From positions 1 to 44,663 of the forward strand of contig JANYDU010000025.1 of the NCBI GenBank assembly GCA_025359805.1: 44,663 bases of DNA. Reading direction: 5' to 3'. Source of the stretch: Bacteroidota bacterium. GTDB taxonomy: Bacteria > Bacteroidota > Bacteroidia > UKL13-3. Shown piece after piece: positions 19,698 through 28,010 of the stretch. The stretch's first letter is position 1, and every line of letters begins with the position of its first letter. The translations under genes were made by a program, and so were the position numbers. The notes under the pieces were generated by a model, which saw only the letters and a program-made list of their open reading frames with translations, was not told where the DNA came from and made no database searches.

Positions 19698-21251
19698 ATG
19701 ACCAATAAAAAAACAACCACCGATTCGGGCATCGAAATAAAAGAGGTGTATACCACATCAAAACATATTAATGAATTACCCGGAGCATTTCCTTTTACCC
19801 GCGGTATTCAACCTGATATGTATAGAGGAAAGTTATGGACCATGCGCCAATATGCAGGTTTTAGCACTGCCGAAGAAAGTAATAAACGTTATAAATATTT
19901 GTTGGCAAATGGAACAACAGGATTAAGTGTTGCTTTTGATTTGCCTACACAAATTGGTTATGATAGCGACCATGCCATGAGTGAAGGTGAAGTTGGAAAA
20001 GTTGGTGTGGCAATTGATTCATTGCGAGATATTGAAATTTTATTTGATGGAATTCAGTTAGAAAACATCACCACATCCATGACCATTAATGCAACAGCAT
20101 CTACCTTGCTGGCATTTTATATTGCACTTGCAAAAAAACAAGGTGCTGATATTAAAAAAATTTCAGGAACCATTCAGAATGATATTTTAAAAGAATATGC
20201 TGCACGCGGAACATACATTTATCCGCCAAAACCAAGCATGCGTATCATCACCGATATTTTTGAGTATTGCAGTAAAGAAATTCCAAAGTGGAATACCATT
20301 TCTATTTCGGGTTACCATATACGTGAAGCAGGAAGCACAGCAGTACAAGAAATTGCTTTTACACTCTCAAACGCAAAAGCATACACACAAGCAGCGCTGC
20401 AAAAAGGGTTGGATATAAATGTTTTCGGACAACGATTATCTTTTTTCTTTAATGCACACAATAATTTTTTTGAAGAAGTAGCAAAGTTCAGAGCAGCACG
20501 CAGAATGTGGGCTAAGATGAGTAAAGAATTAGGAGCCACAAATCCTAAGGCACAAATGTTACGCTTCCATACACAAACCGGAGGTTCCACATTGCAAGCA
20601 CAACAACCCGATAACAATATTCCAAGAGTAACCATTCAGGCATTAGCCGCAGTACTTGGCGGAACACAAAGTTTGCATACCAATGGTTTTGATGAAGCCT
20701 TAAGTTTACCAACCGAAAATGCAGCACGCATTGCATTACGTACTCAACAAATTATTGCTTTTGAAAGTGGTGTGGTGGATACTGTTGATCCATTAGCTGG
20801 AAGTTATTTTATTGAAACACTCACAGATGAAATTGAAACTGCTGCATGGAAATATATTAACGTAATTGATAATATGGGGGGAGCAGTAAATGCTATTGAG
20901 CAAGGATATATGCAAAAAGAAATTGCCGATGCTTCTTATCGTTATCAAACACAAATTGAAAATGGAGAAAAAATAATTGTAGGTGTAAATAAATTTACTT
21001 CTCAAGATGGAATCAATCCGCCTTCATTTAAAATTGACGATTCAATTAGAAAAGTGCAAACTGATAAACTCAATAAAATAAAATCGGAGCGCGATAATGA
21101 AAAAGTAACGCAATTGCTAAATCAACTGAAACAAGATGCAAAAGATGGAACCAATGTGATGCCAAGTATTATTGAATCGGTTGAAAATTACGTCACACTC
21201 GGAGAAATTGCAGATGTATTTAGAGGTGAGTTTGGGGAGTATAGAGCGTAG
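19698..21251 (+). CDS. Methylmalonyl-CoA mutase, catalytic (B12-domain-less) subunit
   Basis: This is the TIM-barrel part of methylmalonyl-CoA mutase, which interconverts succinyl-CoA and (R)-methylmalonyl-CoA in propionate metabolism. Motifs include '[28 protein letters not shown]', read as two adjacent blocks (substrate tunnel), '[13 protein letters not shown]', '[18 protein letters not shown]', '[19 protein letters not shown]' and '[10 protein letters not shown]'. At 517 residues it ends before any cobalamin-binding DxHxxG domain, so the adenosylcobalamin-binding part must be a separate protein coded elsewhere, as in two-part mutases. Related enzymes (isobutyryl-CoA or ethylmalonyl-CoA mutase) cannot be excluded by eye. 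The preceding gene is probably co-transcribed. Confidence 0.9.
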   Translation: MTNKKTTTDSGIEIKEVYTTSKHINELPGAFPFTRGIQPDMYRGKLWTMRQYAGFSTAEESNKRYKYLLANGTTGLSVAFDLPTQIGYDSDHAMSEGEVGKVGVAIDSLRDIEILFDGIQLENITTSMTINATASTLLAFYIALAKKQGADIKKISGTIQNDILKEYAARGTYIYPPKPSMRIITDIFEYCSKEIPKWNTISISGYHIREAGSTAVQEIAFTLSNAKAYTQAALQKGLDINVFGQRLSFFFNAHNNFFEEVAKFRAARRMWAKMSKELGATNPKAQMLRFHTQTGGSTLQAQQPDNNIPRVTIQALAAVLGGTQSLHTNGFDEALSLPTENAARIALRTQQIIAFESGVVDTVDPLAGSYFIETLTDEIETAAWKYINVIDNMGGAVNAIEQGYMQKEIADASYRYQTQIENGEKIIVGVNKFTSQDGINPPSFKIDDSIRKVQTDKLNKIKSERDNEKVTQLLNQLKQDAKDGTNVMPSIIESVENYVTLGEIADVFRGEFGEYRA

Positions 21252-21276
21252 GTGAATTTAGAATACGAAGCTATAG

Positions 21277-21308
21277 TTTACAAAAAACTGAAATAAATTT
21301 TACATTTG
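21277..21308 (+). promoter_or_regulatory. Promoter of the ATPase/TOPRIM-like pair
   Basis: TTTA (21277-21280), a 20-bp spacer and TACATTTG (21301-21308) form a full Bacteroidota promoter with a perfect -7 octamer. The ATG is at 21313, so transcription would start at or next to the start codon. This makes the pair a separate unit, expressed from a leaderless or nearly leaderless mRNA. Confidence 0.55.
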
Positions 21309-21312
21309 AAAC

Positions 21313-22428
21313 ATGAGCAATCAAAATCACATTACTGATTTACATATCGAAAATTTTAAATCTATTAAAAAGATGGATTTGAAACCTAAACGTATAAATA
21401 TTTTTGTAGGTAAACCCAATGTTGGTAAGAGTAATATATTAGAAGCGTTATCATTAAACTCAAGGTATGGATCCATTAAAGAAGTTATTAGATTCAGAAA
21501 TATATATCAGTTGTTTTTCGATAGCGAATTGTCTAACACAATACATATTGAGACTAATCTTATTTCATCTTTTATTTCAAAACAACTAAACACCTATACG
21601 TATGATTGGTTTATGTCAAGTGACAAGGGATTTCTAGGAATTTTGTATGGTAATTATAAAGCAGATGGAACTGCTAATAAATTCTTAAATCAATATTATG
21701 AAAATATTGAAAATTCCGTTGAAGATGAAAAGTATGATGAAAATTTTAACGAAGCCTTTTTTATTAATCAATTTATGTTATTTGAGGATGGTTCTTCTCA
21801 GTTGACAAATCAGTCGAAAAGACTTGGAATGACAGCAATAAAGAAATATTTATTTAATGAAAAATTAATAGATTTCAAGAATCCATTTACCTCTTTTTTG
21901 AACACTCCTGATGGAAATAATTTATTCACAATATTAGCTACGAATAAAGCACTAAAGATAGAAGTATCTACTTTTTTTGCTGAATATGGTCTTGAACTTC
22001 TTTTTGACCAAAGAGAACAAATACTTGAGGTGCAAAAAAGAATAGATCAGGTATCATATAAATATGATTTTGCATTAGTAGCTGATACTCTTAGAAGAAT
22101 AATATTTTATCTAGCTGCAATAAAATCTAATCGAGATTCAGTATTACTTTTTGAAGAACCCGAAGCACATTGTTTTCCTCCATACATTTCACAAATTGCA
22201 CAAGAAATGATTGATTCAAAAACCAATCAGTTTTTTGTAGCAACACATAGCCCTTATCTGCTCAACACCATAGTTGCAAATACAGATTATGATGAATGTG
22301 CTGTATTTGTTACATCATACAAAGATTATCAAACTCATGTTAGAGAATTAACAAAAGATGAAATTGGAGAAATGTTAAACTTTGGAACGGATGTGTTTAT
22401 TAACTATGATGCTTTTGTTGAAGAATAA
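21313..22428 (+). CDS. AAA/ABC-type ATPase of OLD-like family, candidate defence protein
   Basis: The 371-residue SMC/RecF-like ATPase opens 'ITDLHIENFKSIKKMDL', the usual strand-turn-helix of OLD, RloA and AriA ATPases. Walker A is GKPNVGKSN at 33-41. Walker B is LLFEEPEAH at 278-286. The histidine-switch motif is ATHSPYLL with His312. About 235 residues of insertion between Walker A and Walker B replace long coiled coils. There is no TOPRIM domain in the same chain. The next gene overlaps the stop by one base (TAATG) and supplies a TOPRIM-like protein. By analogy with PARIS, Gabija and class 2 OLD systems, the ATPase would sense phage and control the partner nuclease. That function is inference. 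Confidence 0.85.
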   Translation: MSNQNHITDLHIENFKSIKKMDLKPKRINIFVGKPNVGKSNILEALSLNSRYGSIKEVIRFRNIYQLFFDSELSNTIHIETNLISSFISKQLNTYTYDWFMSSDKGFLGILYGNYKADGTANKFLNQYYENIENSVEDEKYDENFNEAFFINQFMLFEDGSSQLTNQSKRLGMTAIKKYLFNEKLIDFKNPFTSFLNTPDGNNLFTILATNKALKIEVSTFFAEYGLELLFDQREQILEVQKRIDQVSYKYDFALVADTLRRIIFYLAAIKSNRDSVLLFEEPEAHCFPPYISQIAQEMIDSKTNQFFVATHSPYLLNTIVANTDYDECAVFVTSYKDYQTHVRELTKDEIGEMLNFGTDVFINYDAFVEE

Positions 22429-22910
22429 TGGATAATAGATTAATCCCGGAATGTTATGCAGATACAGCATTAATAGCTATTTTAGGCTATAAAAATTCAA
22501 ATCATCAATTGGGTATTGGTGGAGTAATTAATGTACTTAAAAAATTAGGTTACAATAATCAAATAGGAATTGGAATAATTGATAGAGATAAAAAAATGCC
22601 CAGTGATGTTAATAATCAGTATAAAAAAATATTAACAAAAGGCAGCATTGAAATAAGACAAATGCCTAATACTAAAAAATTCTTAATCATCCATCCAAAC
22701 TTTGAAACTTGGACTTGGGATGAAGGACAAAGACTTAATATCCTTTATTCAGAAAAAGCTGATAGGAAATCATACAAAGATGTTTGCAAGGACAAGAATG
22801 CTCTTAAAGACAATAAGTTGAAAAACTACTTGAATAAATTGAAACAGGCTAATTCAGAAATACAGGAACTTGACATTATTATTAAAGATTTAATTAAAAA
22901 CAACCCTTAA
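22428..22910 (+). CDS. Minimal TOPRIM-like protein, putative nuclease partner of the ATPase
   Basis: The 160-residue protein has 'IPECYADTALIAIL' near the amino end with acidic Glu8 and Asp12. A Gly-rich segment (HQLGIGGVINVLKKLGY) follows, then a hydrophobic strand ending in IGIIDRDKK with Asp52 and Asp54. A conserved Glu on the first strand and a DxD after a later strand is the TOPRIM arrangement seen in OLD nucleases and AriB. It is shorter than DUF4435/AriB proteins and I cannot assign it to a named family. The C-terminal half is Lys-rich and helical. The start codon overlaps the ATPase stop, so the two are translationally coupled. Confidence is high that it is a gene, moderate for the TOPRIM-like fold, and low for nuclease activity. 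Confidence 0.75.
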   Translation: MDNRLIPECYADTALIAILGYKNSNHQLGIGGVINVLKKLGYNNQIGIGIIDRDKKMPSDVNNQYKKILTKGSIEIRQMPNTKKFLIIHPNFETWTWDEGQRLNILYSEKADRKSYKDVCKDKNALKDNKLKNYLNKLKQANSEIQELDIIIKDLIKNNP

Positions 22911-22927
22911 AAAAATTTCTTATTTAA

Positions 22928-23329
22928 TTGAAAACAAAATACTTCTTCCTCCTATTAATCAGCATTTCACTTCTCTCATCATGCGCAGTAACACGTGAGT
23001 GGGAATATATGCAAGCACATGGAGGAATTTGGATTGACTCTCTTCCTTATCGTGTAAAAAAGGAATGGTACCTTCCTGTAAATTGTAATATTAATGATAC
23101 CACTACGCCAACTTTATTGAAACCTAAAATTGGGGTGGCTTGGTTAAAATCAGAAGTGCTTGATAATACCATCCATATTCAGGTAGTTACCAAACCCTTC
23201 AAAAAAAATTGTGATTGTAAAGGTTTAATTATTGAAGATTTAGAACCTAAAAAATATATCATCTATTATGGTTTCCCCGATGAAATGGATCATATAATTG
23301 GCGATATTGACCTCACCAAAAAGAAATAA
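22928..23329 (+). CDS. Small lipoprotein of unknown function
   Basis: The start is TTG 22928. The next in-frame Met lies beyond the signal sequence, so TTG is preferred. The 133-residue product has a lipoprotein signal with Leu-Leu-Ser-Ser-Cys at Cys19. The mature part contains 'EWEYMQAHGGIWIDSLPYR' and ends 'GDIDLTKKK'. No family is recognised. It begins 17 bases after the TOPRIM-like gene, but nothing links it to that pair. It is probably anchored in the periplasm. Confidence 0.65.
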   Translation: MKTKYFFLLLISISLLSSCAVTREWEYMQAHGGIWIDSLPYRVKKEWYLPVNCNINDTTTPTLLKPKIGVAWLKSEVLDNTIHIQVVTKPFKKNCDCKGLIIEDLEPKKYIIYYGFPDEMDHIIGDIDLTKKK

Positions 23330-23382
23330 ATTTTCTTGAAAAAATAATACTGCAATCAGAGTTTCTTTTGTTAATTGCAGGC

Positions 23383-24153
23383 ATGAATTTCCGTTTCAAA
23401 TACTGCTTCCTATTATTTCTATTTGCCCTTCAAGCCTGCACGGGTTCTTATTATTTAAAAGATACACAAACTTCTCAAACACGCATCAAACAAGATTCAC
23501 TACAATTGGTAGATTCTTCTTTGGTAAGAATGATTGCTCCATATAAACAAAAATTGGATGCACAAATGAACGAAGTTTTAAATGTGAGTGATATGGATTT
23601 ATTGAAAGAACGCCCCGAAGGAACACTTTGCAATTTTGCTGCTGATGCTATTCTTTCTTACGGAAATAAAATTCATGATAAACCGATTGATTTTTGCTTA
23701 CTAAATTATGGCGGACTCCGAGTTCCATCTATCGCAAAAGGAAATATTACACTTGGAAAAATTTATGAATTGATGCCGTTTGATAATTTGGTTGAAGTGG
23801 TTGAAATTGATGGTGCAAGTTGCAAACAATTATTAGATGTGATTGCTAAAAGTGGTGGATGGCCAGTGAGCGGAGTTCGTTTTAAAATTAATAATATGAT
23901 TGCTGAAGATATTTTTATTAAAGGACAAACATTCGACATCAATAAAACATACACAATTATCACTTCTGATTATTTAGTGAACGGTGGCGATGGATTAGAC
24001 ATGCTAAAAAAAGCTGCTAAAAAAACTCCTCTCAATTATAAAGTACGTGATGCCATAATTGATTATGTGCGCGATCAAAAAAATAATAACCAAAATATCA
24101 ATACTCAATTAGATGGAAGAATTACAATTGTTCAGCCGGAGAAAATTCATTAA
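23383..24153 (+). CDS. 5'-nucleotidase C-terminal (substrate-binding) domain lipoprotein
   Basis: The 256-residue protein corresponds to the carboxyl domain of UshA-type 5'-nucleotidases, made as a separate chain. ATG 23383 starts a lipoprotein signal (MNFRFKYCFLLFLFALQAC, Cys19). A TTG five codons earlier (23368) is possible but not needed. Motifs include 'EGTLCNFAADAILSYG', 'NYGGLRVPSIAKGNITLGKI' and 'LMPFDNLVEVVEIDG', plus 'TSDYLVNGGDG', all typical of the adenine-stacking domain. It overlaps the next gene, the metallophosphoesterase half, by 41 bases. The two halves should work together in the periplasm to release phosphate from nucleotides. Confidence 0.88.
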   Translation: MNFRFKYCFLLFLFALQACTGSYYLKDTQTSQTRIKQDSLQLVDSSLVRMIAPYKQKLDAQMNEVLNVSDMDLLKERPEGTLCNFAADAILSYGNKIHDKPIDFCLLNYGGLRVPSIAKGNITLGKIYELMPFDNLVEVVEIDGASCKQLLDVIAKSGGWPVSGVRFKINNMIAEDIFIKGQTFDINKTYTIITSDYLVNGGDGLDMLKKAAKKTPLNYKVRDAIIDYVRDQKNNNQNINTQLDGRITIVQPEKIH

Positions 24154-25060
24154 GTCATCAGCATCTGTTATTGCACTTGGCGCACTTGCTCATTCACCAT
24201 TGCGAGCATTTGCAAAAAGCGATGCCATAAAAATTACCATTCTTCACACCAATGATTGGCATAGCAGAATTGAACCTTTTGGAAAAGATGGTGGACAAAA
24301 TGCAGGATTAGGTGGTGCAGCTTCAAGAGGTGCTTTGATTAAGAAAATTAGAAGCGAAGAAAAAAATATTTTACTGCTTGATGCCGGAGATATTTTTCAA
24401 GGTACTCCCTATTTTAATTTTTTTGAAGGAGAATTAGAATATAAATTGATGAGCGAAATGGGTTATGATGTTGCCACCTTAGGTAATCACGATTTTGATA
24501 ATGGAATTGAAGGAATTGTAAACCAATTGCAATTTGCCAAGTTTCAGTTTGTAAATGCTAACTATGATTTTGCCAACACCTTATTAAATGACAAAGTAAA
24601 ACCCTATAAATTATTTAATAAAGATGGAATAAAAATTGGCGTGTTTGGATTAGGTATTGAACTAAAGGGTTTAGTGCCTGATGAGTTATATGGAAATATA
24701 AAATATAACAATCCAATTGCTGCCGCAAATAAAATTGCCGAAGAGCTAAAAGTAAAGCAAAAATGTGATTTGATTATTTGCCTTTCTCATTTAGGTTACA
24801 AATATCAAAATGACAAAGTGAGTGATATTATTCTCGCACAAAAAACCAAAAATATTAATTTGATTATTGGTGGTCACACACATACGTTTTTACCCAAACC
24901 CGATGTACAAAAAAATTCAGAAGGCAAAGAAGTTTTAATTAATCAGGTTGGTTGGGCAGGAATAAATTTAGGAAGAATAGATTATACATTTGAGCCATTG
25001 AATAATAAGGTTTCACAAGCATCTTCATCTGTTTTACAAATTGGTGAGTCGAATAGTTGA
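24113..25060 (+). CDS. Metallophosphoesterase half of 5'-nucleotidase, Tat-exported
   Basis: The 315-residue protein is the calcineurin-like catalytic half of a 5'-nucleotidase/2',3'-cyclic phosphodiesterase. Metal-binding motifs are HTNDWHSRIEPF (DxH), LLDAGDIFQG (GD), TLGNHDFDNG (GNHD) and IIGGHTHTF (GHxH). The amino end carries a twin-arginine signal, FSRRKFIKSSASVIALGALA, then the cleavage-like RAFA. It lacks the carboxyl domain, which is encoded by the preceding overlapping gene. The start could be ATG 24113 or TTG 24128; both keep the twin arginines. Translational coupling with the partner is likely. Confidence 0.9.
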   Translation: MEELQLFSRRKFIKSSASVIALGALAHSPLRAFAKSDAIKITILHTNDWHSRIEPFGKDGGQNAGLGGAASRGALIKKIRSEEKNILLLDAGDIFQGTPYFNFFEGELEYKLMSEMGYDVATLGNHDFDNGIEGIVNQLQFAKFQFVNANYDFANTLLNDKVKPYKLFNKDGIKIGVFGLGIELKGLVPDELYGNIKYNNPIAAANKIAEELKVKQKCDLIICLSHLGYKYQNDKVSDIILAQKTKNINLIIGGHTHTFLPKPDVQKNSEGKEVLINQVGWAGINLGRIDYTFEPLNNKVSQASSSVLQIGESNS

Positions 25061-25288
25061 CAATCATTCATACTTATTAACAACCACTTAAATTCACATT
25101 CAAAAAAACAAGTTGTCCACGAAAATATTTTTGTAGTTTTATATTTTTTTTTATCGCTTCTTTACAGAGTCAAATGAAAAATAGACAGTTAGAAATTTAC
25201 TTTTTACAACTGTAAAATATATTGTCGAAAAAATTTTTTTATTAACAATTTTTTAATCAATTTCCCTGTCGAAAAGAGTACACAAATT
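25061..25288 (+). promoter_or_regulatory. dnaA upstream region with DnaA-box-like site and -7 element
   Basis: These 228 bases are extremely AT-rich. TTGTCCACG (25113-25121) differs from the DnaA box TTATCCACA at two positions. Immediately after it is TATTTTTG (25126-25133), a perfect Bacteroidota -7 element, though no clear -33 element is in place. A run of A and T stretches (about 25228-25262) could melt easily. The layout fits autoregulation of dnaA. An origin is possible, but a single imperfect box is weak evidence. Confidence 0.35.
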
Positions 25289-26725
25289 ATGTCAGAAAAG
25301 ACCTGCGAAGCCGTTTGGAACAATTGCCTGAAATTAATTCAGGATAATGTTTCTCCCCAAAGTTTTAAAACTTGGTTTGATCCCATTAAGCCTATCAAGC
25401 TTGAAAATAAAGTATTAACCATACAAGTACCCAGTCAATTTTTTTATGAATGGTTAGAAGAACATTATGTTACCTTACTTAAAAAGGCTTTAAAAACAGA
25501 ACTTGGAACAGGATCGCGTCTGGAGTATAATATTATTGTAGAGAACAGTAGTAATAGTGCAAATCCTTATGTAGTAAATTTACCAGGAAGTACAAACTCA
25601 AAAGCTGATAATCAAAACGTAGGTGTTCCTCTTAACTTGAGTAACAATATAAAAAACCCATTTATCATTCCAGGAATCAAAAAATTAAATATTGATTCAA
25701 ACCTAAATGCCAATTTAACATTTGATAATTTTATTGAAGGAGATTGTAACCGCCTTGCCAGATCAGCAGGATATGCTGTAGCTAACAAGCCGGGTGGAAC
25801 CTCTTTTAATCCATTAATGATTTTTAGCGATACAGGTTTAGGCAAAACACATTTGGTGCAGGCAATCGGAAACATGATTAAACAAAACAGCAAAAACAAA
25901 GTTGTATTGTATGTTCCTGTCGAAAAATTTATTAATCAATTTGTAGATTCAGTTCGTAATAACTCCAATCAGGATTTTATGAATTTCTACCAACACGTTG
26001 ATGTATTAATTGTAGATGATGTTCAATTTTTAGAAAACAAACAAAAAACGCAAGAGATATTTTTTACTATATTTAATCACCTTCACCAATTAGGTAAACA
26101 AATTATTTTAACCAGCGATCGTGCTCCTAAAGATTTAAAAGGAATGGACGAACGTTTATTATCTCGTTTTAAATGGGGGCTTTCTGCCGATTTGCAAACT
26201 CCAGATTTTGAAACACGCTTAGCCATCTTAGAACACATGATGTATGCAGATGGAATTAACCTAAGCAGAGATGTGGTTGAATATGTTGCCCATAATATCA
26301 ATACCAATATTAGAGAGTTACAAGGTGCATTGGTTTCATTGCTAGCACAATCATCATTAAACAGAAAAGAAGTTACTCTTGATTTGGCAAAACAAATTTT
26401 GAAGAACTTTGTGAAAAATTCTTCTCGCGAAATTTCTATAGAGTTTATTCAAAAATTAGTGTGCGATTATTTTACCATCCCTGTTGAGTTAGTAAAATCA
26501 AAAACACGTAAACGCGAAATTGTTCAGGCTCGTCAAATTTCTATGTTTTATGCAAAAGATTTAACCAAGTCATCACTTAAAACAATTGGAATGCACTTTG
26601 GAGGAAGAGATCACTCTACAGTAATTCATGCTTGCCAAACCGTAAATGATTTAATTGAAACTGATAAAAAATTTAAATCCGATATTGAAGAAATCGGAAA
26701 ACGAATTAAAATAAACTTAGTTTAA
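25289..26725 (+). CDS. dnaA: Chromosomal replication initiator protein DnaA
   Basis: The 478-residue initiator contains domain I ('WNNCLKLIQDNVSPQSFKTW'), a linker, and an AAA+ domain. The P-loop is SDTGLGKTHL, with Lys186 and Thr187, and Walker B is VLIVDDVQFL. Domain IV carries the DnaA-box-binding signature 'FGGRDHSTVIHACQTV'. The P-loop has Ser180-Asp181 where the usual motif has Gly-Gly. Sensor II and the domain IV basic loop look intact. dnaN and recF are not adjacent. A strong terminator follows six bases after the stop. Confidence 0.98.
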   Translation: MSEKTCEAVWNNCLKLIQDNVSPQSFKTWFDPIKPIKLENKVLTIQVPSQFFYEWLEEHYVTLLKKALKTELGTGSRLEYNIIVENSSNSANPYVVNLPGSTNSKADNQNVGVPLNLSNNIKNPFIIPGIKKLNIDSNLNANLTFDNFIEGDCNRLARSAGYAVANKPGGTSFNPLMIFSDTGLGKTHLVQAIGNMIKQNSKNKVVLYVPVEKFINQFVDSVRNNSNQDFMNFYQHVDVLIVDDVQFLENKQKTQEIFFTIFNHLHQLGKQIILTSDRAPKDLKGMDERLLSRFKWGLSADLQTPDFETRLAILEHMMYADGINLSRDVVEYVAHNINTNIRELQGALVSLLAQSSLNRKEVTLDLAKQILKNFVKNSSREISIEFIQKLVCDYFTIPVELVKSKTRKREIVQARQISMFYAKDLTKSSLKTIGMHFGGRDHSTVIHACQTVNDLIETDKKFKSDIEEIGKRIKINLV

Positions 26726-26731
26726 AAAATA

Positions 26732-26756
26732 AAAGCCCTGAAAATTTCAGGGCTTT
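26732..26756 (+). terminator. Intrinsic terminator of dnaA
   Basis: AAAGCCCTGAAA (26732-26743) and TTTCAGGGCTTT (26745-26756) form a perfect 12-bp stem followed by ATTATTTTATTT. Confidence 0.85.
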
Positions 26757-26774
26757 ATTATTTTATTTCAACTT

Positions 26775-27416
26775 ATGAAAAAATTATACTCCATGAAAAA
26801 ACTAATTTTTATAATAGTCCTTGTTTTACAAACAGCATTTGCTCATTCACAAATTAACAAAGGACAATGGCTGGTTGGAGGAAATCTACTTGGCATGTAT
26901 CAGAATTCAAATTATAGTGGAAATAACACATATTCAAATTTTACATTTCAAGTCTCTCCAGATATTGGATATTTTATATGTAATCAATTAGCTCTTGGGA
27001 TTAGAGGAATTGCTTCAGAGTCATTATCAATTTATGAATTCAATAATTCATCTACAGATAAAATTTTGACAACAACTCTGAATATTGGACCTTATTTAAG
27101 ATACTATTTCTATCCCAATATAGAGAAAATTAATTTCTTTGCTGACGTTGCATATGAATATGGAAATTCACAATTCCAATACATTTATACTACTAATACA
27201 AATATTTTTTCTTCTAAAAGTAATAATTTCAATGTGCGCATAGGACCAGCATATTTCTTAAACCCAAATACTTCATTGATGATTATTATGGAATACCAAT
27301 ACACAAAATATGTAGATAATTCAATAAGCAGAAATAGCATTAGTGTAGGTGTTGGATTTCAAATTCATTTAGGCAAAAAAAATAATGACCAACCTAAATA
27401 CAATACCACAAAATGA
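26775..27416 (+). CDS. Outer-membrane beta-barrel protein
   Basis: The 213-residue product has a signal peptide, then alternating aromatic/hydrophobic strands ending in '[19 protein letters not shown]'. This is typical of small 8-strand outer-membrane barrels of the OmpA/PorT-like type in Bacteroidota. The start is ATG 26775. A second ATG at 26793 ([17 protein letters not shown]) gives a more usual signal peptide and may be the true one. The stop overlaps the next start by four bases (ATGA). No specific function can be assigned. Confidence 0.75.
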   Translation: MKKLYSMKKLIFIIVLVLQTAFAHSQINKGQWLVGGNLLGMYQNSNYSGNNTYSNFTFQVSPDIGYFICNQLALGIRGIASESLSIYEFNNSSTDKILTTTLNIGPYLRYYFYPNIEKINFFADVAYEYGNSQFQYIYTTNTNIFSSKSNNFNVRIGPAYFLNPNTSLMIIMEYQYTKYVDNSISRNSISVGVGFQIHLGKKNNDQPKYNTTK

Positions 27417-27889
27417 TGCAACACAATACAACTATTTTTATTCATCCATTAGCTGATGTACAATCAAAAAACATTGGCGATGATACAAAAATATGGCAAT
27501 TTACTATCGTGTTGCCGCAAGCTATTATCGGAAAAAATTGCAATATTAATGCCCATACTTTTATTGAAAACGATGTAGTAATTGGAAATAATGTTACCGT
27601 AAAATGTGGTGTATATTTATTTGACGGAATGCGCATTGATGATGATGTTTTTATTGGTCCCAATGCCACATTTGTAAATGATAACCATGTTCGCTCCAAA
27701 CAATATCCTGAAACATTTTTAGTTACAACCCTCAAAAAAAATGCTTCTATTGGAGCTAATGCCACTATACTTGGAGGAGTAACCATTGGCGAAAATGCCA
27801 TGATTGGCGCAGGAAGTGTAGTTACCAAAGATGTGCCCGCAAATGAATTATGGGTTGGAAACCCTGCGAGGTTTGTGAGAAAAATTTAA
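27413..27889 (+). CDS. Left-handed beta-helix acyltransferase
   Basis: The 158-residue protein is made of hexapeptide repeats (I-G-x-x-x-x), for example '[19 protein letters not shown]' and '[20 protein letters not shown]'. It ends '[13 protein letters not shown]' like sugar-nucleotide N-acetyltransferases of the WbpD/FdtC group, and the loop '[14 protein letters not shown]' is typical of that group. It probably acetylates an amino sugar nucleotide for surface glycans, in the cytoplasm as a trimer. The exact substrate is unknown, and no other sugar-nucleotide genes are beside it. The start is ATG 27413 or the adjacent ATG 27416, with translation coupled to the preceding barrel gene. Confidence 0.85.
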   Translation: MMQHNTTIFIHPLADVQSKNIGDDTKIWQFTIVLPQAIIGKNCNINAHTFIENDVVIGNNVTVKCGVYLFDGMRIDDDVFIGPNATFVNDNHVRSKQYPETFLVTTLKKNASIGANATILGGVTIGENAMIGAGSVVTKDVPANELWVGNPARFVRKI

Positions 27890-28010
27890 AGCACACTCTA
27901 AAAATGATATGCGTAAAGAGAATATTAAACATTTATAAATACATATAATTTTTTAGATTTGGATGTAGAATATAGCGGCTATGAGTTATAGCCAATTAAT
28001 AATTAAGACA

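Noticed and set aside
22928..23329. Lipoprotein as third member of the ATPase/TOPRIM-like system
   Set aside because: It has a lipoprotein signal and no sequence link; closeness alone is insufficient.
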